The notes below the pieces were generated by a model that was not told the origin of the DNA, made no database searches, and worked only from the letters and a program-made list of their open reading frames with translations. The position numbers were made by a program, and so were the translations under genes. Shown one piece after another: positions 26,787-36,596 of a stretch of DNA of 64,000 nt (its first letter is position 1; each line of letters begins with the position of its first letter). This DNA comes from an uncultured Verrucomicrobiae bacterium (GTDB taxonomy: Bacteria > Verrucomicrobiota > Verrucomicrobiia > Limisphaerales > AAA164-E04): contig OX638380.1 in the NCBI GenBank assembly GCA_951813855.1, positions 2,496,876-2,560,875 of the forward strand, given 5' to 3'.

Positions 26787-28083
26787 TAAAGTACGTGACT
26801 ATCTTGGGATAATCCCCAGCATGGCGACCTCGAGCATGCACTCCGAATAAGGCTTGCCAATCTGAGATAATTCGTCAATCGCAACGAGGTCCTCGGCAGA
26901 CCGGCACCCGGTAATCGCACGAGTTTCTCGAGCTGCCGTTCTCGCTTGATTGAGGCTAAATAACCGGCAGTTCGTCATTCGTGACGCTGTTTTAGCGACG
27001 CTTCGATCGTAACCTCCCTGTCGATATCCGTTCCCGACCGTGACGTCAATCGACGCCCTGAAGCATTGGATTGGAAAACGAAATACCCCTCGAATCGTAC
27101 CGAAGGCTCTTCCCGCCCAAGAAATTCATCCGAGATTCCCCCGGGGGTTCAATCTTGATCCGCTCCGTATTTTCACTGGTTTCAGGAACGTACGATCGTC
27201 GATGGGTACGGCATCTATTCCCTGATTCTCCTCAATGGTCGTAGCGGGCGACAAAGATTTATTTGGAGAGAAGGCCGATTTCACACCACCGATCGAATGG
27301 CTTTCGATCGGCGAGATAACGCATCGCTAGACGCCGAACCAGACCGACGCCCAGTTTCGATCGTGATCAATTTCGCCGAACAGCCCTAACCCGGAAACCG
27401 GCACGCGCTCACCGATCGTCTGAAAAGCGCTCGGTCCTGTTACCTACTGATACTCGCGTCCTAAAAACCCTCGCCAATCGGCCCCGGATATCCTCCTTGA
27501 TGACGTCGTTCGCCTACGGTGGAAGAATAATCCGAAAAGAATGACGGAATCCAACTGAGCGCCTTCTGATTTCGGATTACCCCAAGTTCCAACCTGCCTC
27601 GATTCGGAAGAGCTGTTTCGGTAGCTCGTGTTGCAGTTTTGGATTTTCCAACCTAGCCAGTAGGTGAAGCCTTTCGGTCGAGGACGGAGTCATTATCGGA
27701 TTCCGTTCGACAGCAGAGAAGCTCGTTCCTCCCGAATCAGTGGAATCCTTATTGCCGCCAAATCAATGCAAAGCCTCAGGGCGGATCTATCGTCGAGAGA
27801 CCTCAAACCCTGGGAACCGCTGGAGTCATTCGGGTTAATCAAAAGCCGTCCCGCCGGCGTCAGCACTGTTTTTCCGGCAGCCCCGATTGCTAGCGCCAGG
27901 ACAGCTAAAGGCCAATCATTCGCCATCGCCATGATCGTTCTCGCCCTTTATTCATTGCGCTGACTGGGCCTTGGAGCAAACGCTCTGGTAATCAATTGCG
28001 AGAACTATCCATTCAAAACTAAGGCGAATGCACCCAAATGACGACCTTTTCCCGATTCGGTTCTACATTTTTTGCTGATTATT
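26787..28083. other. Gene-poor region, possibly decayed
   Basis: About 1.3 kb with many stops in all frames. A minus-strand frame at 27693-27932 opens with a hydrophobic segment (WPLAVLALAIGAAG) that could be a signal-peptide remnant, but nothing downstream is recognisable. No RNA gene seen. It borders the AT-rich island. Confidence 0.4.
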
Positions 28084-28113
28084 TTGACAACAAAACCGTT
28101 GACAACAGAATCG
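28084..28113 (+). repeat. Tandem 15-base imperfect direct repeat
   Basis: TTGACAACAAAACCG is followed at once by TTGACAACAGAATCG (13 of 15 identical). Each unit starts with a perfect -35 consensus. It lies 40 bases before the truncated ATPase gene. Confidence 0.7.
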
Positions 28114-28153
28114 TTGTGCTGCACTCTTGTCTTTTGCGACTAATGCCGCCATC

Positions 28154-28459
28154 ATGAAATCCATTACAGGACCTCGGGTAAGCGGAGATGATCTCTTTAG
28201 CCGGGACCAAGAATTGGATTCGCTCGAATCGCAAATTCGTGATGCTAACGATCTACCGCAGACCGGACAGCACCGCATGGGAAAGACCAGTATTTTACAC
28301 GAGTTCGGCTCACGTCTCAAATCTGATGGTTGGATTTACCTTTTCGTAAATGCCGAAGAGTTTGACCGGGCTGAGGAAATGATCACGGGAATCGCTGCAG
28401 CGATACATCCCAATAAAACTTTGGTATCGAGATTATTTAAAAAACTTAAATCTTTCTAA
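28154..28459 (+). pseudogene. Truncated AAA/P-loop ATPase (N-terminal fragment)
   Basis: About 101 residues from the ATG at 28154. GDDLFSRDQELDSLESQIRD followed by TGQHRMGKTSILHEFGSRL is the N-terminal P-loop region (Walker A G-x4-GKT) of STAND/AAA-type ATPases, which are normally several hundred residues long. The frame stops at 28459, soon after the second strand, and no continuation is found in any frame downstream. The typical Arg in the GQRRMGKT motif is His here. It is probably a remnant, perhaps cut when neighbouring island genes arrived. Confidence 0.6.
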
Positions 28460-28726
28460 GCCCTAAGATCGAAATAATTAGTGGGTGCGAATCGGGAGAA
28501 CATCCCCGTGGTTTAGGCTGTTTCCGGCACACCGTCGATCGGAAAGGTAATCAAGCAATGGACGTCAGAGAAAAGGCACCTCAGATCAAGAACGATTCGA
28601 AAGGGATACACGGTTTCAAATCGGGGACAATGGGCAAGCCATGGAAAGAACACTAGCGGATACCCAGTACGTTTCGTGTAAACTGGCAACGGAAAAAGCC
28701 CAGAAACTAAATCAACCTATTGAAGG
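28460..28726. other. Short intergenic stretch before the TrlF-like gene
   Basis: One frame without a start codon (about 28551-28729) has protein-like composition, with FQIGDNGQAMERTLADTQYV, and could be the tail of a lost gene. There is no other support. Confidence 0.3.
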
Positions 28727-28755
28727 TTGACTCAAAGACGACGAGTCAATAGAGT
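28727..28755 (+). promoter_or_regulatory. Putative promoter of the TrlF-like gene, leaderless geometry
   Basis: TTGACT (28727-28732), 17-base spacer, TAGAGT (28750-28755), then seven bases to the ATG at 28763. The -35 element coincides with an alternative TTG start codon, which is therefore unlikely to be used for translation. Confidence 0.45.
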
Positions 28756-28762
28756 GAAGACC

Positions 28763-31447
28763 ATGTGTGCGGCCAATTCAGCAATAACTTCATCGAATAG
28801 ATTGAGGGACGCTCTGAAGCTCTCATCCGGAGCGAGATTTTATCGATGCGCCTTGCAGGTCAATCCGTTTGCCTATTTGAAGCGATATAATAAGAAGACA
28901 TCGTTTAGAGATGAAACCGAATACAACGCAGCCATCGTAAGTGCCTGTCGTGAATTGGAAATCGAGGTGATCGGTATCACGGATCATTACCGGGTTTCCG
29001 AATCAATGAACCTGGCAAGGGCCGCCAGAGAAGCGAAAATATTCGTATTTACCGGATTCGAAGCGGTGACGAAAGACGGTGTGCATTTTTTAAGCCTGTT
29101 CGATGACGATAAAGAGAATGAACTGGAGCGCATCATCGGCAATTGTGGAATCTTCGACAAAACCGAGGCTTCCCCCATAGGGAAATTCGATGCCAGAGAA
29201 TATTTGAAACAAGCAAAAGAATGGAGTTCGATTTGCATAGCAGCGCACGTAGCGGCTGAAGGTGGGTTGTTAAAGCAACTTAAGGGACAGAGTCGAATTG
29301 AAACCTGGAAGTCACCAGAATTAATGGCATGCGCCATTCCAGGCCCCCTCTCAGATGTACCCATCGGAATCAGACGTATTCTTGAAAACAAGCAACACGA
29401 ACGACGAAGACGTGTGGCCATAATCAACGCTTCTGACGTAAATAGCCCTGAAGATCTCAAAAAAAAAGGAGCTACATGTTATATAAAAATGTCAAATCTT
29501 TCAGTTGAGGGCTTGCGACAGTCCTTTCTCGATCCCGAATCACGAATTAGATTAAATAGTGATCCGCAACCCGAATCACATACCGAATTCATAGCCGTAT
29601 CATGGGAAGGTGGTTTCCTTAACGATATGTCCATTCATTTCAACGGTAATTTAAATATTCTTGTGGGTGGACGAGGAAACGGAAAATCAACAGTTATCGA
29701 AAGCATACGCTATGCACTGGGACTTGAACCTCTAGGCCGGGAAGCGAATAATGATCATCAGGGTATTATCAAGCATGTCTTGAAACCGGGAACCAAAATC
29801 ACACTCTTGGTGCGATCCCATGGACCGTCAGATAGCTACTATACGATCGAAAGGTCCGTTCCCAATCCCCCAACTGTTAAAAATGTAGACGGAACTGTAT
29901 TAAAACTTACCCCAAAAGACATTATTCCAAATGTTGAAGTATATGGTCAGCATGAGATATCCGAACTCACAAAAAATCAAGATAAATTGATTTTATTGTT
30001 GAAAAGATTTTTGGATCAGGATGCTATTTCATTAGAACAAAAATCAAATCTTCAAACAGAACTGGAACGTTCTCGAAATCGGATTTCAAATATCAGGGAA
30101 GATTTGGAAATAATCGATGAAAGGCTTTCATTGCTGCCGGGATTGGAAGAAACTCAAAAACGATTCCAAGAGGCTGGTATGGAAGCGCAATTGAAGGAAA
30201 AGAGCTTATATGTTCGCGAAGAACATATATTTAACAATATCGAAGAGCGTCTTGAACCGGTTCGTGAGCTCCGCAAGGAATTAATTGAAACGATTCCGCT
30301 AGATTGCGCTTTTGTCGCCCCAAAAGCACTTAAAGGGTTACCAAACGAGACAATTATTACTGAGATTAAAAGTTGTCTGGATACACTGAGTTTTAAATTA
30401 AAACAAGTTGTTAATCAAATTGAAATGGGATTGGCGGAAACGGATAACAGCATGGCAGAAATTAAATGTCAATGGGAAAGAAAACTTGAAAAAGCAGACC
30501 AATCGTACGAAGCTCTTTTGAGACAATTGCAGAGGGAGAAATTTAATGGAGAAGAATACATCCGCTTAAGAAAACGGATAGAAGAACTCCGGCCATTAAC
30601 CGAAGTACGAGAACGTTTGAAACGTGATCTCGATATGCAACTGTCACACCGCAACAAGTTGCTGTCGGAATGGGAAAACATGAAAGCCAGCGAGTTTCAA
30701 ACCTATCACAAGGCAGCAAAAAAGATTTCCCGAAAACTTAGAAATATTGTGAAAGTTGACGTTATCAAAACAGGTAATCGTAAACCATTGGAACAACTCA
30801 TTCTAACAATAAAAGGTATTTCGAAACATACCCTGGAACGGTTTCAATCGGTTGAAGATATTTCAATATGTGATTTGGCAAAGCATTGCCGTGAGGGTAA
30901 AGACGCCTTAATAAAACATTACTCGTTGACAACCAATTCAGCAGAAAAAATATCACAAGCAGGCGAGGGATTTTTTATGGAAATTGAAGAACTTGATTTT
31001 CCGGTATCGACCGAGATCAAATTTAACATTTCCAATAACAAAAATCTACCTGAATGGAAGCAACTGGACACTTTGTCTACAGGACAAAAGGCAACAGCTG
31101 TCTTGTTATTATTATTGCTTGAATCAGAAGCTCCTTTGATTATCGATCAACCGGAGGACGATTTAGACAATCGATTCATTTCTGAAGGTATCGTTCCGAT
31201 TATTCGCCATGAAAAAAAACAACGGCAATTTATTTTTTCAACACATAACGCCAACTTTCCTGTTCTGGGCGACGCTGAGTTAATTATTGGATTAACGGCA
31301 ACCGGTGACAGTAAAGAAGGACAAGCAAAAATTATTCCCGATCATCTGGGATCTATCGATTTCAAACCGGTGTGCGAGTTAGTGAAGGATATCCTCGAGG
31401 GCGGAGAAAACGCTTTCGAGATACGACGCTCCAAATACGGATTCTGA
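28763..31447 (+). CDS. TrlF-type PHP-domain/SMC-like ATPase
   Basis: 894-residue protein in an AT-rich segment. Residues about 25-290 form a PHP-like phosphoesterase domain (GITDHYRV, GFEAVTKDGVHFLSLF, CIAAHVAAEGG). An SMC/RecF-type ATPase follows: Walker A GGRGNGKST near 300-308, a long charged coiled coil (about 410-700), signature LSTGQKATAVLL near 770, and Walker B APLIIDQPEDDLDN near 790-800. The architecture matches proteins named TrlF-family AAA-like ATPases in databases. The usual first metal motif HxH of PHP domains is Q32-V-N34 here, so catalysis may be altered. Six bases separate it from the AlbA_2 gene. A role in defence or nucleic-acid damage response is inference from architecture and context. 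Confidence 0.8.
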   Translation: MCAANSAITSSNRLRDALKLSSGARFYRCALQVNPFAYLKRYNKKTSFRDETEYNAAIVSACRELEIEVIGITDHYRVSESMNLARAAREAKIFVFTGFEAVTKDGVHFLSLFDDDKENELERIIGNCGIFDKTEASPIGKFDAREYLKQAKEWSSICIAAHVAAEGGLLKQLKGQSRIETWKSPELMACAIPGPLSDVPIGIRRILENKQHERRRRVAIINASDVNSPEDLKKKGATCYIKMSNLSVEGLRQSFLDPESRIRLNSDPQPESHTEFIAVSWEGGFLNDMSIHFNGNLNILVGGRGNGKSTVIESIRYALGLEPLGREANNDHQGIIKHVLKPGTKITLLVRSHGPSDSYYTIERSVPNPPTVKNVDGTVLKLTPKDIIPNVEVYGQHEISELTKNQDKLILLLKRFLDQDAISLEQKSNLQTELERSRNRISNIREDLEIIDERLSLLPGLEETQKRFQEAGMEAQLKEKSLYVREEHIFNNIEERLEPVRELRKELIETIPLDCAFVAPKALKGLPNETIITEIKSCLDTLSFKLKQVVNQIEMGLAETDNSMAEIKCQWERKLEKADQSYEALLRQLQREKFNGEEYIRLRKRIEELRPLTEVRERLKRDLDMQLSHRNKLLSEWENMKASEFQTYHKAAKKISRKLRNIVKVDVIKTGNRKPLEQLILTIKGISKHTLERFQSVEDISICDLAKHCREGKDALIKHYSLTTNSAEKISQAGEGFFMEIEELDFPVSTEIKFNISNNKNLPEWKQLDTLSTGQKATAVLLLLLLESEAPLIIDQPEDDLDNRFISEGIVPIIRHEKKQRQFIFSTHNANFPVLGDAELIIGLTATGDSKEGQAKIIPDHLGSIDFKPVCELVKDILEGGENAFEIRRSKYGF

Positions 31448-31453
31448 CGAATC

Positions 31454-32683
31454 ATGACCAAAACCGAATTACAAGAGATTATTAAAAACGGTGAAAATTC
31501 CGGAGTCGAATTCAAAAGCGACACGATACCAAACCACCAATTAGCCAAAGAGATAGTCGCTTTTTCAAATTTGTCGGGTGGAATAATTCTTTTGGGTGTC
31601 GACGATAACGGCGAGGTCTCAGGAATCACTAAAGATAACCTCGAAGAATGGATCGTAACAATTTGCCGTGATAAAATTAGACCGGCCATTACACCGTTCT
31701 ATGAGGTTATTCGGGATTATGAACCGTCAAAAAACATTGCCGTTGTTCGAATAACACGTGGATATGACGTTCATAGCCTTTGGCATAATAACAACCACAA
31801 ATACTACCTCAGGGTAGGTTCTCAATCCCGCGAGGCTGACCAAGGTGAGTTGCGCCGACTGTTTCAACAACGGGGAGCTGTCCGAGCTGAAAAACTCCCT
31901 GTTTCAGGAACCAGAATAACGGACTTGGACCGTCGGCGGCTTCGAGATTATTTCTGCAGGATTCGGGAGCAAGAGGTTCCGGATGATAATGACGAAAAGG
32001 ATTGGAGTAACCTGTTAATCAACACCGAAATAATGACTGAAGAAGCCGTTAGCGTTGGAGGATTATTGTTGTTCGGAAACTTGCCCAACAAATTTTTACC
32101 TTATGCTGGAATTTCTGCTTGGGCTTTTTATGGAACGGAAAAGGATTATGCAACTCGTGAAAGCACCACGTTACGCGGCCCGATGATTCCGCTGTTTAAT
32201 TCCAACGGTGAGATTGTCGAAAACGGATTGGTTGAACAGTTCGTTGAATTCGTTAACCGGAATGTAAGGAAAACCTCAAAAATTGTAGGCGGAAGACGAA
32301 TTGATAAAACTGTTTATCCTGACGAAGTGATTCGGGAAGGCATCATAAACGCTTTGATTCACCGAGACTATCTACTAACCGGCACCGATATCGAGTCGGG
32401 CATTTACAGCGATCGCTTGGAAATCGTTTCACCTGGCAAACTTCCGAACGGAATAACACCAGAAAAAATGCGCGTCGGTACCCGGTCATGCCGAAACGAA
32501 CTCATAAAAGCAGTCATGCAGGATTACGCCTATCTCGAACATATGGGTATGGGAATTCCTCGAAAAATAATTTCCGGAATGCGAAACCACAACGGCACTG
32601 TACCAGCTTTGATCGAAGACGGAGAACGTTTTAAATTATGTTTGCACGCCAATGTGCCCAATCAAGCTTATAAAACCAAGTGA
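31454..32683 (+). CDS. AlbA_2 (Schlafen-type) DNA-binding/ATPase-like protein
   Basis: 409 residues. The N-terminal AlbA_2/Schlafen domain (about 10-130) shows NSGVEFKSDTIPNHQLAKEI and AFSNLSGGIILLGVDDNGEVSG. The C-terminal part (about 240-380) has an ATPase C-terminal fold of the HATPase_c_4 type (REGIINALIHRDY, GIYSDRLEIVSPGKLPNGIT, RNELIKAVM, YLEHMGMGIPRKI), with the asparagine of the N-box conserved. Proteins of this type are often called transcriptional regulators or divergent AAA proteins and occur in mobile and defence islands. It shares the AT-rich composition of the TrlF-like gene and almost certainly its transcript. Function unproven. Confidence 0.82.
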   Translation: MTKTELQEIIKNGENSGVEFKSDTIPNHQLAKEIVAFSNLSGGIILLGVDDNGEVSGITKDNLEEWIVTICRDKIRPAITPFYEVIRDYEPSKNIAVVRITRGYDVHSLWHNNNHKYYLRVGSQSREADQGELRRLFQQRGAVRAEKLPVSGTRITDLDRRRLRDYFCRIREQEVPDDNDEKDWSNLLINTEIMTEEAVSVGGLLLFGNLPNKFLPYAGISAWAFYGTEKDYATRESTTLRGPMIPLFNSNGEIVENGLVEQFVEFVNRNVRKTSKIVGGRRIDKTVYPDEVIREGIINALIHRDYLLTGTDIESGIYSDRLEIVSPGKLPNGITPEKMRVGTRSCRNELIKAVMQDYAYLEHMGMGIPRKIISGMRNHNGTVPALIEDGERFKLCLHANVPNQAYKTK

Positions 32684-32983
32684 TTTTTTTAAATTTTCAC
32701 CGACTGAAATTCTCGTGATTACAGAAAAAACCAGGTGCCTATGTAGTTGCTTTTAACAGTAAATTAATTGCCTGATTAATTGGTTAAACTCGGATAATTC
32801 GGACTGTAAACTTCAGACTCGATTGTGTTACGGCCAGGTATTTTCCGGCAAGATCGTTGCAACACAAATTCCAATGCAAGGTCGGGAAATTGACAATGCC
32901 TAACACCACGTAATAACGACGATTCCGTACCGGCACGCTACGAACGAATCACCCCGGTTTACCTCGTACGAAACATCTTCGAA
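32684..32983. other. AT-rich junction between island and nuo genes
   Basis: 300 bases between convergent genes. Contains a short direct repeat ATTAATTG (twice, four bases apart, near 32765-32785). No clear terminator stem with a T-tract and no remnant of nuoN visible. Confidence 0.4.
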
Positions 32984-34543
32984 TTATGGGGCCACGCTCA
33001 ACAGACTTATGAGATCAAGCGACGCTCCATTGATAAACTCAAGCAACCATTGCGGCCAGATTCCCCCCAAAAAAAGCAACAGCAGAGCCGGCACGACCAC
33101 GCAATACTCTTTCCGACTCAAATCAGGCAGATCCTGCCATCGCTGATTAGGGGGTCCCGCGAACACGCGACGCACGATTTCCAAAGCGATGACCGCGGTC
33201 AGCAACAAACCGAGAACCGCCAAAGCCGGTGCCCAACCGACAAAGAAAAACGATCCTTTGAAAATGAGAAATTCCCCCATGAAGGCGCTCAATCCCGGCA
33301 AACCGAGTGAGGCGAATAGCGCGATGGTCATAGTCGTCGCAAAACGTGGCACGAAACAACGCAACCCACCGAACGACCGCAAATCCCGTTCTCCGCCGGT
33401 GCGATTTTCCAATCTTCCCGTCAGGAAAAAAAGCAATCCGGCGATTACGCCGTGATTGAACATTTGCAGGCCGATGCCGTCGAACGCCGTAACCGCTTCG
33501 TTGACCGAAGCGGTCAATCCTGCCTTTCCTGCCGTCATGACGGCAAACACTCCCAAGAAGCAGTGCCCGAGATGATTGATGGAAGAATAAGCGAACACCC
33601 GCCTCAGATCGGTCTGAGCCAACGCAGCCAAAGCGGAGGCCACCACCGAGACCACTGCCAACCCCAATAACCAAACGGCAAGCTGAACTATCTGATCGGT
33701 AAAAATCGGCAACACGATCCGCAACAGCGCGTAAAAGCCCATCTTCGACATCAGCCCCGTCAGCAACATGGAAACCGAGGCGGGCGCTTCGGCATAAGTA
33801 TCGGGCAACCAGGTATGAAACGGATAAAGCGGAACCTTCACCGCGACTCCCAGAAACGCCAAGGCGAACAGGATCAATCCCAAGGTGCCGGTCGAAACCG
33901 TTTCCCAACCCAACCCTTCGGCGACCCGGGACATCAAATCTTCCGTCTGGGCCAGTTCGATAAAATCGAACGTGCCTACGGCAGCGAACAGAGCCATGAA
34001 AGAAAGCAGTAATCCGACACTGCCCGCCAAAGTGTACAACAGAAACTGCCGAGCCGCCCGATTAGCGGACGCGCTACCCGAAAACCGCACCAGAAAATAA
34101 GCCGGAATCAAACACAATTCCCAAAACAGAAACCATTGAAAGAAACTAGGAGAAACGAACACCCCGATCAGCCCGGCCTCCAAAAACAAAATCAACGCCA
34201 CGAATCGATGGGTCCGGTCTCCGGTTTCGCTGGCGGTCAACAAGGCCGCCGGAATCAACAGGACGGTTAACCAGATCATTACCAGGCTCAGACCGTCGAC
34301 CGTCACCCCGAAACGAACATTCAAGGTAGTTATCCAAGGCACGCTCGAACCGGTCAGAAATGCTGCGCCGTCCCGCAACGCCCCCACGCTCAACGAAGCC
34401 CCGGTCAACAGAACTAATCCGGCAATACCTAATCCGATACCGGCTATTCGTTCGGGACTCCATTCCCGGCCGAAACGCCACAGGAAAGCGCCCCCCGCCA
34501 AAGGCGCCAGCATCATGAACAAGATCGGTTCGAAAACGGTCAT
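32984..34543 (-). CDS. nuoM: NADH-quinone oxidoreductase subunit M
   Basis: 519-residue antiporter-like membrane subunit of complex I, about 14 helices. Conserved features include the GLSLVMIWLTVLLIPAALL start, the FLFWELCLIPAYFLVRF stretch with the key Glu, VAVKVPLYPFHTWLPDTYAEAP with Lys and His, and the second Lys in LTGLMSKMGFYALLRI. It pumps protons together with NuoL and NuoN. The ATG overlaps the nuoL stop as ATGA. It is the last gene of the cluster; nuoN does not follow. Confidence 0.95.
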   Translation of the reverse strand: MTVFEPILFMMLAPLAGGAFLWRFGREWSPERIAGIGLGIAGLVLLTGASLSVGALRDGAAFLTGSSVPWITTLNVRFGVTVDGLSLVMIWLTVLLIPAALLTASETGDRTHRFVALILFLEAGLIGVFVSPSFFQWFLFWELCLIPAYFLVRFSGSASANRAARQFLLYTLAGSVGLLLSFMALFAAVGTFDFIELAQTEDLMSRVAEGLGWETVSTGTLGLILFALAFLGVAVKVPLYPFHTWLPDTYAEAPASVSMLLTGLMSKMGFYALLRIVLPIFTDQIVQLAVWLLGLAVVSVVASALAALAQTDLRRVFAYSSINHLGHCFLGVFAVMTAGKAGLTASVNEAVTAFDGIGLQMFNHGVIAGLLFFLTGRLENRTGGERDLRSFGGLRCFVPRFATTMTIALFASLGLPGLSAFMGEFLIFKGSFFFVGWAPALAVLGLLLTAVIALEIVRRVFAGPPNQRWQDLPDLSRKEYCVVVPALLLLFLGGIWPQWLLEFINGASLDLISLLSVAP

Positions 34544-36564
34544 GAACGATCAATCAAGATCAACACCCAGACGACCAGCGCTAGACTGGCTCCCACGTAT
34601 TTAATATAGGTCTGCACCCGGCCGTTCTGCCGTTCCGAACACCAAGCGGCTCCTTGGCGCACGGCCCGGCAAACCCGATCGAATCCCCGATTGACCAATT
34701 GCTCGTCCGCCAACCGGGAACACCAAGCGACCGTCTGGACCAAAGCGGCGCAAAGCCGAACTACCGGCCCCCAAATCAGGCGATCCAACACCTCGGCTCC
34801 CCGTCCCGCCAAACACGTGCCGCGCACTACCGTTTGACGATACCATTCGTCCAAAAAGAACTGATTCTCCAACCAACGGAAAATTCGAGGAAACCAGCGA
34901 TTCAACGGATCCTGCTGTCGAGCAGGGTCGAATTGAGACGGACGGTAAATACCCCAAGCCAGCGCCATGCCGCCGACGGAAAGTAGCGTCGACAGCGCAA
35001 TCAATCCCAACGATCCCCAACCGATCAGATCGCCCCAAGCCAAAACCGCCGTTTCTCCTTCGAGGTACTCTTGAAACAGCGGAAAGGCTTGCGTCCCCAA
35101 AAAACCAAGCGTTATCGCCCCGCAAGCCAACGCCGCAAGCGGCACGGCCGTCACGACCGCCCTTTCGGAAAATGACTTCTGAAAAGACGAATTTCGATGT
35201 TCGCCGAAGAAGACGTAAACCATTTGCCGCGTCATATAAACGGCTGTCAACAAAGCCCCAGCCACGGCCAGCACGAACGGAATCCGCGAAACCTCCCACA
35301 CCTGAGCGCTATGAAAAATCGCTTCCTTGCTCCAGAAACCGGATAGGAACGGAAACCCGGCCAAAGCCAACATGCCAATCGCGTAGACGCCGAAGGTAAA
35401 CGGCATCCGCCGCCTCAAACCGCCCAAACGGCGAATATCCTGTTCATGCCCGCAAGCTTGTATCACCGAACCGGCACCCAAAAACAGCAGCGCTTTGAAA
35501 AAGGCATGAGTCACCAAATGAAACATGGCCACGGCCGGCCCTCCGGTACCCAAGCCCAACATCATATACCCCAGCTGGGAAATCGTGGACCAAGCCAGGA
35601 TGCGCTTGAGGTCGGTCTGCCCCAACGCTACCAGCGCCGCAAAAAAAGCCGTCAAACTTCCCACCCAAGTTACGGCGACCAGCGAACCGGAATCAGGAAC
35701 GGCATCCAACAAAGGGAAAAGGCGAGCCAACAGATACACGCCGGCGGCCACCATGGCCGCCGCGTGTATGAGGGCGCTCACCGGCGTCGGACCTTCCATC
35801 GCGTCCGGCAGCCAAACGTGCAAGGGCACCTGCCCGGACTTGCCCATCGCGCCCCAAAGAACCAACAACGTAATCACGGTCGATAGCGCCAAACCGCCCA
35901 AAATGGTCGCCGCGCCCAAACTATGAACGACCGTCTCTTCCAGGCATCCGGCCCCGGCGTCGAAAAACTGCAACGTGCCGGCCACGGAAGCCAGCCAAAT
36001 CATACCGACAAAAAATCCCATGTCCCCGATATGGGTCACGACGAAGGCTTTGCGCGCGGCGGCGGCCGCTTCCGGTTTACGAAACCAAAATCCGATCAAC
36101 AACCAAGAAGCCAACCCGACCAATTCCCAACAAACGAAGAGCAGCAGCAGGTTGTTGGCGATTACCAGTCCCAACATGGCGGCAGCGAAAAAACTCAGGT
36201 GCGCAAAAAAAGTCACGCGCCGCTCTTCCCTGGCCAGGTAGCCGACGCTGAAGAGAAATATCAACGATCCCACCAAGCTAACCGTCAAGAGCATGACGGC
36301 CGTCAGCGGATCCAATACCCACCCGATTTTCAGCGCGGCAGTGCCGGTTTTGAACCAAACGAAATCGAAAGTCGTTCGAGAAAACTCCCCTTGGTCCAAC
36401 GTAGTCAACCAAGCCAACCCGGAAAACACGAAGGACAGAAACATGGAACCGGTGGCCACGAACGAAGCCGCCCGGCCGGCCGTAGTCGGCAACAAGGTCA
36501 ACACCCCGGCGGCCAACAATGGTAACGCCGGAATCAACCACAACCACTCAACCGCCATGTTCAC
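34540..36564 (-). CDS. nuoL: NADH-quinone oxidoreductase subunit L
   Basis: 674-residue antiporter-like subunit. FVCWELVGLASWLLIGFWF carries the key Glu, MGKSGQVPLHVWLPDAMEGPTPVSALIHAAAMVAAG is the hallmark segment, and the C-terminal long lateral helix region is followed by a final membrane helix. It lies 32 bases after nuoK and overlaps nuoM. Length is slightly over the E. coli protein (613), with the extra residues in the C-terminal part. Confidence 0.95.
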   Translation of the reverse strand: MNMAVEWLWLIPALPLLAAGVLTLLPTTAGRAASFVATGSMFLSFVFSGLAWLTTLDQGEFSRTTFDFVWFKTGTAALKIGWVLDPLTAVMLLTVSLVGSLIFLFSVGYLAREERRVTFFAHLSFFAAAMLGLVIANNLLLLFVCWELVGLASWLLIGFWFRKPEAAAAARKAFVVTHIGDMGFFVGMIWLASVAGTLQFFDAGAGCLEETVVHSLGAATILGGLALSTVITLLVLWGAMGKSGQVPLHVWLPDAMEGPTPVSALIHAAAMVAAGVYLLARLFPLLDAVPDSGSLVAVTWVGSLTAFFAALVALGQTDLKRILAWSTISQLGYMMLGLGTGGPAVAMFHLVTHAFFKALLFLGAGSVIQACGHEQDIRRLGGLRRRMPFTFGVYAIGMLALAGFPFLSGFWSKEAIFHSAQVWEVSRIPFVLAVAGALLTAVYMTRQMVYVFFGEHRNSSFQKSFSERAVVTAVPLAALACGAITLGFLGTQAFPLFQEYLEGETAVLAWGDLIGWGSLGLIALSTLLSVGGMALAWGIYRPSQFDPARQQDPLNRWFPRIFRWLENQFFLDEWYRQTVVRGTCLAGRGAEVLDRLIWGPVVRLCAALVQTVAWCSRLADEQLVNRGFDRVCRAVRQGAAWCSERQNGRVQTYIKYVGASLALVVWVLILIDRS

Positions 36565-36596
36565 CCCTCAATCCTCAACCCGTGAACTCGCCGCCA

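Noticed and set aside
27693..27932. 79-codon minus-strand frame with hydrophobic start
   Set aside because: No start signal, no family resemblance and no downstream continuation; kept only as a note in the gene-poor region.
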